Shown piece after piece: positions 43,104 to 51,205 of a stretch of 64,000 nucleotides of DNA; the first letter of the stretch is position 1, and each line of letters starts with the position of its first letter. Source of the stretch: Pseudomonas akapageensis (GTDB lineage Bacteria; Pseudomonadota; Gammaproteobacteria; Pseudomonadales; Pseudomonadaceae). Below the pieces are notes generated by a model, which did not search any database, was not told where the DNA came from, and was given only the letters and a program-made list of their open reading frames with translations. The position numbers and the translations under genes were made by a program. Location of the stretch: assembly GCF_011355085.1 (NCBI RefSeq), contig NZ_VXCP01000034.1, positions 62,001-126,000 of the forward strand. The letters run 5' to 3'.

Positions 43104-43529
43104 ATGACCTCAAGGATCGAAAAAAACGGCAGCTGCCTATGCGGCGCCGTCGCGTTCTCACTCAGCCTCAAACATCCCACCTTCGGTGCCTGCCATTGCA
43201 GCATGTGCCGCAAGTGGTGCGGCGGGCCACTCTTGTCTGTCGATACCGATACCCCCGTGAAGTACCTGCGTGGCGAGGACAATATCCGGGCCTTTTCCTC
43301 CTCCGAATGGGCCGAGCGAGGCTTTTGCGTCACCTGCGGCAGCCATCTGTTCTATCGTTTCAAACAGGGCGGCTTTTATTCGGTGCCGCTGGGCCTGCTT
43401 GAATCTCCCGAGGATCTAACCTTCCACTTGCAGGTCTTTATCGATGAAAAACCATCGAACTACTGCTTCGGTAATCAGACCAAGACCATGACCGGAGAGC
43501 AGGTCATCGCTCAATTCAGCCAGGAGTAA
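43104..43529 (+). CDS. GFA (CENP-V/Mss4-like) zinc-binding family protein
   Basis: A 141-residue protein with the metal-binding pattern of the GFA family: CLCGAVAF at the start, CHCSMCRKWCGG near 30-40, and FCVTCGSHLFYR near 75-85. The family was named for a glutathione-dependent formaldehyde-activating enzyme, but most members have unknown substrates. No formaldehyde pathway genes are adjacent. A GGAGGAA site precedes the ATG. Confidence 0.88.
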   Translation: MTSRIEKNGSCLCGAVAFSLSLKHPTFGACHCSMCRKWCGGPLLSVDTDTPVKYLRGEDNIRAFSSSEWAERGFCVTCGSHLFYRFKQGGFYSVPLGLLESPEDLTFHLQVFIDEKPSNYCFGNQTKTMTGEQVIAQFSQE

Positions 43530-43561
43530 GGGCCAGCACGCTTGATCGCAGGAGCCTCGCG

Positions 43562-44047
43562 ATGCAATTGATCACCGTTAAAGTCGAAAAGCCGGAAGAA
43601 ACGAATTTCATTCTCGGCCAGGCGCATTTCATCAAGACTGTCGATGACATCCATGAAGCCCTGGTCTCGAGCGTGCCAGGCATCAAGTTCGGCGTGGCGT
43701 TCTGCGAGGCTTCCGGCCAGTGCCTGGTGCGCTGGTCCGGCACCGATCCTGCGATGATCGCGCTTGCGCAGAAGAACGCGAACACCCTGGCCGCCGGGCA
43801 CAGTTTCATCATTTTCCTGGCCGACGGTTTTTATCCGCTGAACGTATTGAACACCCTGAAGTCGGTGCCCGAGGTCTGTCGTATATTCTGTGCCACGGCC
43901 AATCCCACCGAGGTGATTGTGGTCGAGACGCCCCAGGGGCGCGGCATCCTGGGAGTCGTCGACGGGCTATCGCCCCAGGGGATCGAAGGTGACGATGACA
44001 TTTTGTCGCGCAAGGACCTGCTCAAAAGGATTGGCTACAAGCTTTGA
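43562..44047 (+). CDS. Adenosine-specific kinase family protein (PF04008 type)
   Basis: A 161-residue protein matching the small family described as adenosine-specific kinases: ETNFILGQAHFIKTVDDI, GIKFGVAFCEASGQCLVR and VCRIFCATANPTEVIVVETP. The biochemical activity was reported for an archaeal member, and the physiological role in bacteria is unclear. It stands alone between the GFA gene and the truncated haemoglobin gene, in the same direction. Confidence 0.85.
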   Translation: MQLITVKVEKPEETNFILGQAHFIKTVDDIHEALVSSVPGIKFGVAFCEASGQCLVRWSGTDPAMIALAQKNANTLAAGHSFIIFLADGFYPLNVLNTLKSVPEVCRIFCATANPTEVIVVETPQGRGILGVVDGLSPQGIEGDDDILSRKDLLKRIGYKL

Positions 44048-44092
44048 GTGACAGGCTGTCTTGGTACAATGTGGTTTTGCCGAGGACATGTC

Positions 44093-44503
44093 ATGACTCA
44101 ATACGGTGTTGGCGACGCCTCCTATCAGGCAGCCGGTGGCATCGAGGGCCTGCGCCGGCTGGTCGATGACTTCTACCGTTTGATGGATGAGCTGCCTGAA
44201 GCGGCCCAGCTTCGTCGCATGCATCCAGCGAGCCTGGCGCCTGCGCGTGATAAACTTGCGTGTTTTCTCAGCGGATGGCTGGGCGGGCCAAAGCTGTACA
44301 GCGAAAAGTACGGCGCGATCTCGATTCCGTCCTTCCATGCACAGTGGCCGATTGACGAGTCGGGTAGTGCTGCCTGGTTGAACTGCATGGAGCGGGCAAT
44401 TGCATTGCAGGACTATGCCCCGGAATTTTCCGAGTACCTGCTGACGCAGCTGCGGGTACCGGCGCGGCGGGTCGTGGAAGCGAGCCGAAATCGTCACGGT
44501 TGA
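44093..44503 (+). CDS. Group II truncated haemoglobin
   Basis: A 136-residue globin of the TrHbO type. It starts at ATG 44093 with a CGAGGA site; the frame reaches back to 44048 without support. Conserved features are the GGIEGLRRLVDDFYRLMD helix, the LSGWLGGPKLYSEKYG loop, and FHAQWPI with the probable proximal His near residue 83. AWLNCMERAI carries the Trp-containing G helix. Such proteins bind oxygen or nitric oxide and are linked to stress or low oxygen. Confidence 0.92.
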   Translation: MTQYGVGDASYQAAGGIEGLRRLVDDFYRLMDELPEAAQLRRMHPASLAPARDKLACFLSGWLGGPKLYSEKYGAISIPSFHAQWPIDESGSAAWLNCMERAIALQDYAPEFSEYLLTQLRVPARRVVEASRNRHG

Positions 44504-44573
44504 GCGCGCAAACCCGCGTAAATACTGGGCGCAACGGAAAATTCACATTTAAACGACATTTTTTTTTGCGCCT

Positions 44574-44602
44574 TGCGCCAAGTATGCGCAGGTTTTTTAT
44601 AC
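44574..44602 (+). terminator. Possible rho-independent terminator after the haemoglobin gene
   Basis: TGCGC and GCGCA pair across a seven-base loop (TTGCGCCAAGTATGCGCAGG) and are followed by TTTTTT. The run of eight T on the other side could act in the opposite direction. The stem is only five to six base pairs. Confidence 0.45.
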
Positions 44603-44709
44603 CGCTTTGATACCGGCCATTTTTCTTGCGAGCCTACTTCTGAACGAGGGTGGCATGGCATTATGTGTTCTTTTCTGAAAAAGCCTTTGGTTTCGACACG
44701 GAGTAGTAC

Positions 44710-46047
44710 ATGAAGGTTACGGTATTTGGTACCGGTTATGTAGGGCTGACACAGGCGGCTTGTCTCGCCGAGGTCGGCCATTCGGTCTGTTGCATCGATG
44801 TGGATGCACAACGCATCGAATTGCTCAATCAGGGCCATTCTCCGATATTCGAGCCGGGCCTTGCGCCAATGCTGGAGAAGAACATTGCCTCCGGACGGCT
44901 GGTGTTCACCACCGATCAGGCCCGGGCCGTGGGGCATGCCGACATCATTTTCATCGCCGTGGGCACGCCGCCGTTGCCCGATGGCAGCGCAGACCTGCGC
45001 AATGTGTTCGCGGTGGTCGACACCATCCTGACCCATTCTCTGCACGGCAAGACCATCGTCAACAAATCCACGTCCCCGGTCGGGACCGTGGACCGGATCA
45101 AGGACAAGATCGCCAGGCACTTCGATGACGGCAAGGGCAAGAACAGCTTCCATGTGATCAGCAATCCCGAATTCCTCAAGGAAGGTTCGGCCATCAACGA
45201 TTGCATGCGCCCGGAGCGGATCATCATCGGTGGCGCCGAAGGTGCGGATGTGGAGCTCCTCAAGGAGCTTTACCAGCCTTTCAGCCGCAACCGTGAAAAG
45301 ATCATCGTCATGGATGCCCGCAGCGCCGAGCTCACCAAATATGCCGCCAACTGCATGCTCGCGACCAAGATTTCGTTCATCAATGAAATGGCCAACCTGG
45401 CCGAACTCATGGGAGCGGACATCGAGATGGTCCGCCGTGGCATCGGTTCGGACTCGCGCATCGGCTATGACTTCATCTACCCGGGCTGTGGCTTCGGCGG
45501 CTCCTGTTTCCCCAAGGACATCAGTGCACTACAGGAAACGGCCAAAAGCCTGGGTTTCGAGCCTCGTCTGCTGCAGGCCGTAGAAGAGGTCAACAAGCGC
45601 CAGAAGCATCGTCTGTTCGAGAAGATCAGCCGGCATTACCAGGGCTCCTTGAGTGGCAAGACCTTCGCGGTCTGGGGCCTGGCCTTCAAACCCAATACCG
45701 ACGACATGCGTGAAGCCTCCAGCAATGTCCTGTTGCAATCGCTGTGGGAAGCTGGTGCGCGTGTTCAGGCCCATGACCCTGAGGCCATGGGCGAAGCCCG
45801 CCGCATTCATGGCGAGCGTGACGACCTGATGCTCATGGAAAACAAGGAAGCCGCCCTGGTAGGCGCCGATGCCCTGGTGATCGTCACCGAGTGGCAGGAT
45901 TTCCGAGTGATCGATCTGGATGCGGTGCCTGATCAACTGGCCGATCGGGTGGTGTTCGATGGTCGCAATCTGTTCGACCCCGCCCACATGGAAGCTGCAG
46001 GGCTCAAGTATTACGGTATTGGCCGCGGCCGGGTGATCCCGCAATGA
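44710..46047 (+). CDS. ugd: UDP-glucose 6-dehydrogenase
   Basis: Converts UDP-glucose to UDP-glucuronate with two NAD+. The 445-residue protein has the NAD loop VFGTGYVGLTQAA at the start, the FNKSTSPVGT-type segment (NKSTSPVGTVDRIK), ISNPEFLKEGSAI, and the catalytic Cys266 in GCGFGGSCFPKD. The C-terminal domain has VWGLAFKPNTDDMREA. It is the first gene of the envelope-glycan block and overlaps the epimerase gene by four bases. Confidence 0.97.
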   Translation: MKVTVFGTGYVGLTQAACLAEVGHSVCCIDVDAQRIELLNQGHSPIFEPGLAPMLEKNIASGRLVFTTDQARAVGHADIIFIAVGTPPLPDGSADLRNVFAVVDTILTHSLHGKTIVNKSTSPVGTVDRIKDKIARHFDDGKGKNSFHVISNPEFLKEGSAINDCMRPERIIIGGAEGADVELLKELYQPFSRNREKIIVMDARSAELTKYAANCMLATKISFINEMANLAELMGADIEMVRRGIGSDSRIGYDFIYPGCGFGGSCFPKDISALQETAKSLGFEPRLLQAVEEVNKRQKHRLFEKISRHYQGSLSGKTFAVWGLAFKPNTDDMREASSNVLLQSLWEAGARVQAHDPEAMGEARRIHGERDDLMLMENKEAALVGADALVIVTEWQDFRVIDLDAVPDQLADRVVFDGRNLFDPAHMEAAGLKYYGIGRGRVIPQ

Positions 46048-47030
46048 CAGTACTGATCACCGGTGCAGCGGGCTTTATCGGTTTCCACACGGCCAAGCGT
46101 CTCTGCGAAGCGGGGCTGGAAGTTGTCGGGATCGATAACCTCAACGATTACTACGACGTCGAGCTCAAGCGTGCTCGGTTGGCGCAGTTGGCGGTCTACC
46201 CGAATTTCCGCTTTCAGCTGCTCGACATCGTCGATAAGGCAGAGTTGCTCGAGCTGTTCCAGGCCCAGCCGTTTACCGAAGTCATTCATTTGGCAGCGCA
46301 GGCGGGTGTTCGCTACTCGCTGGAAAATCCAGACGCCTATGCGGCATCCAACCTCGTTGGATTTCTCAATATCCTCGAGGCTTGCCGGCAGGTTAAGCCC
46401 AAGCACCTCATCTACGCGTCCAGCAGCTCGGTGTATGGCTTGAATAGCAAGCTGCCGTATTGCGTCGAGGATCCGGCCGATTGCCCGGCTTCCTTTTATG
46501 CAGCGACCAAGCGTGCCAATGAACTGATGGCGCACAGCTATTCGCACCTTTACGGGATCGAGACCAGTGGCCTGCGCTTTTTCACCGTGTATGGACCATG
46601 GGGTCGTCCCGACATGGCCCCGATCTTGTTCACCGAGGCGATCTTGAAAAATCAGCCCATCAATATCTACAACGATGGGCAGATGTCGCGTGATTTCACA
46701 TATATCGATGACATCGTTGAAGGCATTTTTCGCCTTCGTCTGAAGCCGCCATCTTGTCAGGCCAATCCAGTGCCGGGCAGCGCCATGAACAAGGTTTACA
46801 ACATCGGCAGGGGCTCGCCGGTTAAACTGCTGGACTTCGTTGAATGCATTGAGAACGCCATAGGCGTCAAGGCCCAACGCAATTACATGCCCATGCAGTC
46901 GGGTGATGTAGTCCAGACCTGGGCCGATGTGTCAGCACTGGCGCAATGGGTCGATTTCTACCCGCAAGTGTCTGTTGAGGCCGGGGTATCTGAATTTATA
47001 AAGTGGTACCGAAGCTATTACGGGGTGTAG
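46044..47030 (+). CDS. NAD-dependent epimerase, UDP-glucuronate 4-epimerase type
   Basis: A 328-residue extended SDR protein with the NAD loop GAAGFIGFH, catalytic Tyr-x3-Lys in FYAATKRANELMA, and features typical of UDP-glucuronate 4-epimerases (CapI/LpsL): IDNLNDYYDVELKRARL, AQAGVRYSLENPDAY, and FFTVYGPWGRPDMA. It should convert the product of the preceding dehydrogenase into UDP-galacturonate. The 4-base overlap with ugd supports a joint pathway. Confidence 0.92.
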   Translation: MTVLITGAAGFIGFHTAKRLCEAGLEVVGIDNLNDYYDVELKRARLAQLAVYPNFRFQLLDIVDKAELLELFQAQPFTEVIHLAAQAGVRYSLENPDAYAASNLVGFLNILEACRQVKPKHLIYASSSSVYGLNSKLPYCVEDPADCPASFYAATKRANELMAHSYSHLYGIETSGLRFFTVYGPWGRPDMAPILFTEAILKNQPINIYNDGQMSRDFTYIDDIVEGIFRLRLKPPSCQANPVPGSAMNKVYNIGRGSPVKLLDFVECIENAIGVKAQRNYMPMQSGDVVQTWADVSALAQWVDFYPQVSVEAGVSEFIKWYRSYYGV

Positions 47031-47071
47031 TTCGGTTTCATCTTTGTAAAAACAACAACACTGAGGCAGTT

Positions 47072-47812
47072 ATGAGTGACAGTATTTACGTTTCCGTTTT
47101 GATTCCCGCCAAGAACGAAGCCAGCAATTTGCCCCCCTTGCTGGAAGAGATTCGCCTGGCAATGGCCGATGAGGCCTACGAAGTCATCGTGGTCGATGAC
47201 GGCAGTACCGATAACAGCGTTGCCGAATTGCGTGCCATGAAAGCCGGCGGATTCAGCCAACTGCGAATCCTCACCCACACCCGCTCGCTGGGCCAGAGCA
47301 CCTCGATCTATCACGCAGCGCTTGCTGCGCGTGGTCACTGGCTGGCGACGCTCGATGGCGACGGTCAGAACGATCCTGCGGATATCCCCGGGATGCTGGC
47401 GCTGGTGCGCGGCAGTGAAGGGGTTACCGGTGGCGTCAAGCTGGTAGCGGGCCATCGCGTCAATCGTCGCGATACCGCCAGCAAACGCTGGGCCTCGCGT
47501 TTTGCCAATGGCCTGCGCAGCCGCATGCTCAAGGATGCCACGCCCGATACAGGTTGCGGCCTGAAAGTCGTGGAGCGCGAGGCGTTTTTGAGCCTGCCTT
47601 ACTTCGATCACATGCACCGATACATACCTGCCTTGATTCAGCGTCACAACGGCAAGATGATCGTTCATCCCGTCAATCATCGTCATCGCGGCGCCGGTGT
47701 CTCGAAGTACGGCAACCTTGACCGTGCGCTGGTCGGTATTCTCGATCTGTTCGGCGTGTGGTGGTTGATCAAGCGCACCCGTTTGAATGCAATACCGCAG
47801 GAAGTCGAATGA
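47072..47812 (+). CDS. Family 2 glycosyltransferase (polyprenyl-phosphate type)
   Basis: A 246-residue GT2 protein with VLIPAKNEASNLPPLLEEI, VIVVDDGSTDNSV and the catalytic LATLDGDGQNDP, resembling dolichyl/undecaprenyl-phosphate sugar transferases. HRVNRRDTASKRWASRFANG and PDTGCGLKVVERE are typical. It lacks the two C-terminal membrane helices found in ArnC; only a short hydrophobic stretch (LVGILDLFGVWWLI) is present near the end. Its stop overlaps the LAB_N gene (ATGA). It probably loads a uronic acid onto a polyprenyl phosphate. Confidence 0.88.
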   Translation: MSDSIYVSVLIPAKNEASNLPPLLEEIRLAMADEAYEVIVVDDGSTDNSVAELRAMKAGGFSQLRILTHTRSLGQSTSIYHAALAARGHWLATLDGDGQNDPADIPGMLALVRGSEGVTGGVKLVAGHRVNRRDTASKRWASRFANGLRSRMLKDATPDTGCGLKVVEREAFLSLPYFDHMHRYIPALIQRHNGKMIVHPVNHRHRGAGVSKYGNLDRALVGILDLFGVWWLIKRTRLNAIPQEVE

Positions 47813-48090
47813 TGAACTTGACCAGAGAAACGCTGTGGCTGGTGGTCGGTTTTGCCGGCCAGGTCGTGTTTACCGGGCGTTTTGCCCTGCAGTGGCTGTA
47901 CAGCGAATACAAGAAGCGCAGCGTGATTCCGGTGGGCTTCTGGTATTTGAGCATTCTGGGCAGCGCCTTGCTGCTGGCTTATGCGATTTACCGTGAAGAC
48001 CCGGTGTTCATCGTTGGTCAATCGTTCGGCTTTGTCGTGTACCTGCGTAACCTGCAATTGATTGCCCGTCACAAAGAGCTCAAGGAATAG
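47809..48090 (+). CDS. Free-standing lipid-A-disaccharide synthase N-terminal (LAB_N) domain protein
   Basis: A 93-residue membrane protein consisting only of a LAB_N domain: ETLWLVVGFAGQVVFTGRFA, LQWLYSEYKKRSVIPVGFWY, SILGSALLLAYAIYREDPVF and QSFGFVVYLRNLQLI. It has three hydrophobic spans and no glycosyltransferase part. Such genes recur between GT2 and ArnT-like genes; a role as membrane anchor for the GT2 protein or as a small carrier flippase has to be regarded as inference. A second ATG three bases later is possible. Confidence 0.87.
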   Translation: MMNLTRETLWLVVGFAGQVVFTGRFALQWLYSEYKKRSVIPVGFWYLSILGSALLLAYAIYREDPVFIVGQSFGFVVYLRNLQLIARHKELKE

Positions 48091-48094
48091 CCCG

Positions 48095-49618
48095 GTGTTT
48101 AAACACTTGTCACCACGGACCGAATGCATCCTATTGGTGCTGCTGGCGTTGCTGCTGATCGGGGCGGGCCTGGGCCTGCGCCAGCCGATCAACGTCGACG
48201 AAGAGCGCTTTCTCGGTGTTTCCCTGGAAATGCTGCAGAGCGGTTCCTGGTTTGTCCCCCACCGCGCGGCGGAAATCTACCCCGACAAGCCGCCGCTGTT
48301 CATGTGGGCGGTGGCATTCTTCACGATGCTGACCGGGCTACCGAAGGTGGCGCTGTACCTGCCGGGACTGATTTCCGGTGCCGTGGCGACGGCGTGCCTG
48401 TATGACCTGGGACGGCGTTTGTGGAACCGCCGTGTCGGCCGGATCGCGGCGCTGCTGTTCCTGGCGACCTACCAGACCTACAGCATCCTGCGAACCGGGC
48501 AGATCGACAGTTTTCTCTGCCTGTGGATCGCCTTGGGCATGTATGGCCTGGTACGCCATTTGCTGCTGGGCCCGGCATGGGGTTGGTTCTATGCGGCGTG
48601 CGCAGCCATGGGGCTGGGCATTGCAAGCAAGGGCGTGGGCTTTGTACCGGCGCTGATGTTGATTCCCTACGCCTATGCGGTCCATAAGGGCTGGCGCGGC
48701 GTCGTGGCCATGCCCAATCGCAAGGGTGCCTGGTTTCTAGGGCTGCTGGTGACCCTGGCGGCGATCGGCGTCTGGCTGTTGCCAGTATTGATTTCGGTTG
48801 CCGTTCAGCAAGATGCCGACGGTGTGGCGTACCTGAAGAATATTCTGTTGCACCAGACCGCCCAGCGTTATGCCAGCGCCTGGGAACACCAGGAACCGTT
48901 CTGGTATTTCATCGTCAAGGTGATTCCGAAGTACTGGCTGCCGATGTTCCTCGCGTTGCCATGGTTCGTGCCAGCCTGGCGCCGTCAGTTGCTCAAGCAT
49001 GACGGCCGGATCCTGGTCCTGTTGGGTTGGGTGGTGCTGGTACTGGTGTTCTTCAGCCTCAGCAGCGGCAAGCGCAAGCTGTACATCTACCCGGCCTTGC
49101 CTGGCCTGGCGCTGGCGGCGGCGCCACTGGTGCCCTGGTTGTTGCGTCGCTGGTTCGCCGGACGGCCATTGGGGCGCAAGGTCTTCACCGGGTTGGTGGT
49201 GGCGTGGTTCTGCATCTGGTTTGCCCGCGGCTTCATCGAACCGGTCAAGGAGGGGGCCAACCCCCACGAAGACATCATGCGTCAGGCCGCTACCCTGACC
49301 AACGGTGCCGAGCTCGTTCTGTCTGGTTGGCGAGAGGGTCATTGGTTGTTCGCGCAGCAACCCATCGTTCATTTCGGCTTCCTCGAAGGCTCGACCGTCG
49401 ATCAGGCTGCCCTGTGGTTGCGTGGCCATCCAAAGGACTTTGCCCTGGTACCCGCCCATGACATGGCGCGGTGCTTCATGCCCGAAAAGGGCCGCACGCT
49501 GGGTGCGACCTCGCGTGCCGAGTTCGTGGTCGTGGGGGCCGACGCGGACAACGGCAAGTGCAACCCCGAGCCGCCGGCTCGCGTGTACCGGTTCGCCTGG
49601 CACAAACCCCTCCTGTAA
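48095..49618 (+). CDS. ArnT-like GT39/GT83 membrane glycosyltransferase (first copy)
   Basis: A 507-residue integral membrane protein starting with GTG at 48095, supported by an AAGGA site eight bases upstream; the longer frame from 48062 lies in the previous gene. The first periplasmic loop has the acidic motif INVDEERFLGVSLEMLQSG, and IYPDKPPLFMWAVAFF matches the ArnT/PMT family. About twelve membrane helices extend to ~400, then a periplasmic C-terminal domain. It should transfer a sugar from a polyprenyl phosphate to an envelope acceptor. Confidence 0.9.
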   Translation: MFKHLSPRTECILLVLLALLLIGAGLGLRQPINVDEERFLGVSLEMLQSGSWFVPHRAAEIYPDKPPLFMWAVAFFTMLTGLPKVALYLPGLISGAVATACLYDLGRRLWNRRVGRIAALLFLATYQTYSILRTGQIDSFLCLWIALGMYGLVRHLLLGPAWGWFYAACAAMGLGIASKGVGFVPALMLIPYAYAVHKGWRGVVAMPNRKGAWFLGLLVTLAAIGVWLLPVLISVAVQQDADGVAYLKNILLHQTAQRYASAWEHQEPFWYFIVKVIPKYWLPMFLALPWFVPAWRRQLLKHDGRILVLLGWVVLVLVFFSLSSGKRKLYIYPALPGLALAAAPLVPWLLRRWFAGRPLGRKVFTGLVVAWFCIWFARGFIEPVKEGANPHEDIMRQAATLTNGAELVLSGWREGHWLFAQQPIVHFGFLEGSTVDQAALWLRGHPKDFALVPAHDMARCFMPEKGRTLGATSRAEFVVVGADADNGKCNPEPPARVYRFAWHKPLL

Positions 49619-49705
49619 TGCAGTTGTGAACAATCCCCCGGGCGTCGTCGCCCGGTGGATTCCTACGCCCTCCAGAAACCCAAGACACCGATCCAGGACG
49701 GAAAC

Positions 49706-51160
49706 ATGAGTGCGCAGCCAATGAAGTCGAATAGCGAAAACAGGTTGTTGTTCTGGAGCACCGTGCTGATGGCAACCCTGGTGCTGCTGCTGTTTTTCTG
49801 GGGGCTGGGTTCGCTGTCCTTTCTCAGCCTCAACGAAGCGCGTCGTGCTATCTCTGCCCGGGAGATGCATGCGAGCGGACAGTGGTTGTTGCCGTATATG
49901 AACGGTGACTTGTACCTGTCCAAGCCACCGCTGTTTTACTGGCTGGAACTGATCTCTTCGCAGCTGTTGGGTTCGGTGTCCGAGTGGAGCGTACGCTTGC
50001 CTTCGGCCGTGTTCGCCACGGTCTGCTGTCTGGCGGTATATCGGTTCGGCGTAAAGCTGGCGGGGCGGCAGGTTGGAATGTACGCCGTCATTTTCCTGGC
50101 CGCGAACGCCGGGTTCAGTTTGTTCGCCCGGCGCGCCGAAATTGAAATGGCGCTGACCGGCATGGTCTTCGTTGCCGTCTACGCGGCCTGGCAGTTCCTG
50201 TTCCAGCAAGGCAGCCGTGCCTGGGCGCTGCTCAGTTACGCGCTGTTGGGCTTTGGTCTGCTGACCAAGGGGCCCGTCACGCTGCTCTGGGTCATCGTGC
50301 CCATCCTGGTGTATGCGCTACTGACACGCGACTCGCGGGCCAAGGCCTACCTGAGCTATATCCCCGGCTGGCTGCTGATGCTGGCCATCGGCAGCTCATG
50401 GTACCTGGCGGTGTCGCTGAAAGAAGGGTGGGGCATCTGGTCGGCGGTGCTGCAGGAAGACATCGTCAAGAAGATCAACGGCAGCGGCGCCGAGACCTGG
50501 TACGCCTACCTGCAGTATCTGGCCGGTGACTTCTTCCCGTTCTGGCTGATCCTGCTGGTGCGCCCTCGGCAGCTGTGGCAAGACATCCGCTCCAACCGCG
50601 AGCTGATGTTCCTGACGTGTTGCTGCCTGGTCCCTTTAGTGCTGTTTTCGTTTTTCTCCGAGAAACACGCCAAGTACCTGCTGCCGACTTACCCGGCCAT
50701 TGTCTTGCTACTGGCCTGGCAATGGGCGAAGGTATTGGCGGCTATCCAGGGCAAATGGCGGCATGTGTTAGTCTGGCTGCCATGGATCCTGTTGTGCGGC
50801 TTCGTGCTGTTCTACAGTTGTTTCGAAGCGCGGGTGTTCGCCCATCGCATCAAGGCCTTTCCAGAAGTGGATAAAGCGGTCGCCAGCTATCCCGGCCAGC
50901 CGTTCTACACGATCGGGTCACCGGACATACGTCTGGTCTATTACGCAGGCCGGCATGTCACACCACTGACCATCGAACAAGTGCAGCAGCGCAGTGCATC
51001 GCCGGGCTTGCTCTTTGTCACCGAGCCGCTGCCAGTTGCGCTGGAAGGCTTGAAGTCATGTACCCTTGCGCGTTTCGACCCTTACCTGAAAAGAAAGCGG
51101 GCCGCGCTGTTGATCGGATTGGGGTCTACCTGCCAAGCGGAGCACCTGTCTGTGCCTTGA
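49706..51160 (+). CDS. ArnT-like GT39/GT83 membrane glycosyltransferase (second copy)
   Basis: A 484-residue homologue of the preceding protein with the same pattern: FLSLNEARRAISAREMHASG in the first loop, YLSKPPLFYWLELIS, many membrane helices and a shorter C-terminal domain. The ATG at 49706 follows an AGGACGG site. It lies 87 nt after the first copy. Two paralogous transferases suggest two acceptor sites or two linkages. Confidence 0.9.
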   Translation: MSAQPMKSNSENRLLFWSTVLMATLVLLLFFWGLGSLSFLSLNEARRAISAREMHASGQWLLPYMNGDLYLSKPPLFYWLELISSQLLGSVSEWSVRLPSAVFATVCCLAVYRFGVKLAGRQVGMYAVIFLAANAGFSLFARRAEIEMALTGMVFVAVYAAWQFLFQQGSRAWALLSYALLGFGLLTKGPVTLLWVIVPILVYALLTRDSRAKAYLSYIPGWLLMLAIGSSWYLAVSLKEGWGIWSAVLQEDIVKKINGSGAETWYAYLQYLAGDFFPFWLILLVRPRQLWQDIRSNRELMFLTCCCLVPLVLFSFFSEKHAKYLLPTYPAIVLLLAWQWAKVLAAIQGKWRHVLVWLPWILLCGFVLFYSCFEARVFAHRIKAFPEVDKAVASYPGQPFYTIGSPDIRLVYYAGRHVTPLTIEQVQQRSASPGLLFVTEPLPVALEGLKSCTLARFDPYLKRKRAALLIGLGSTCQAEHLSVP

Positions 51161-51205
51161 GACGAGGTGTACGCTCGGCACCTGGCAAGATAAAAGGAAT
51201 TTACA

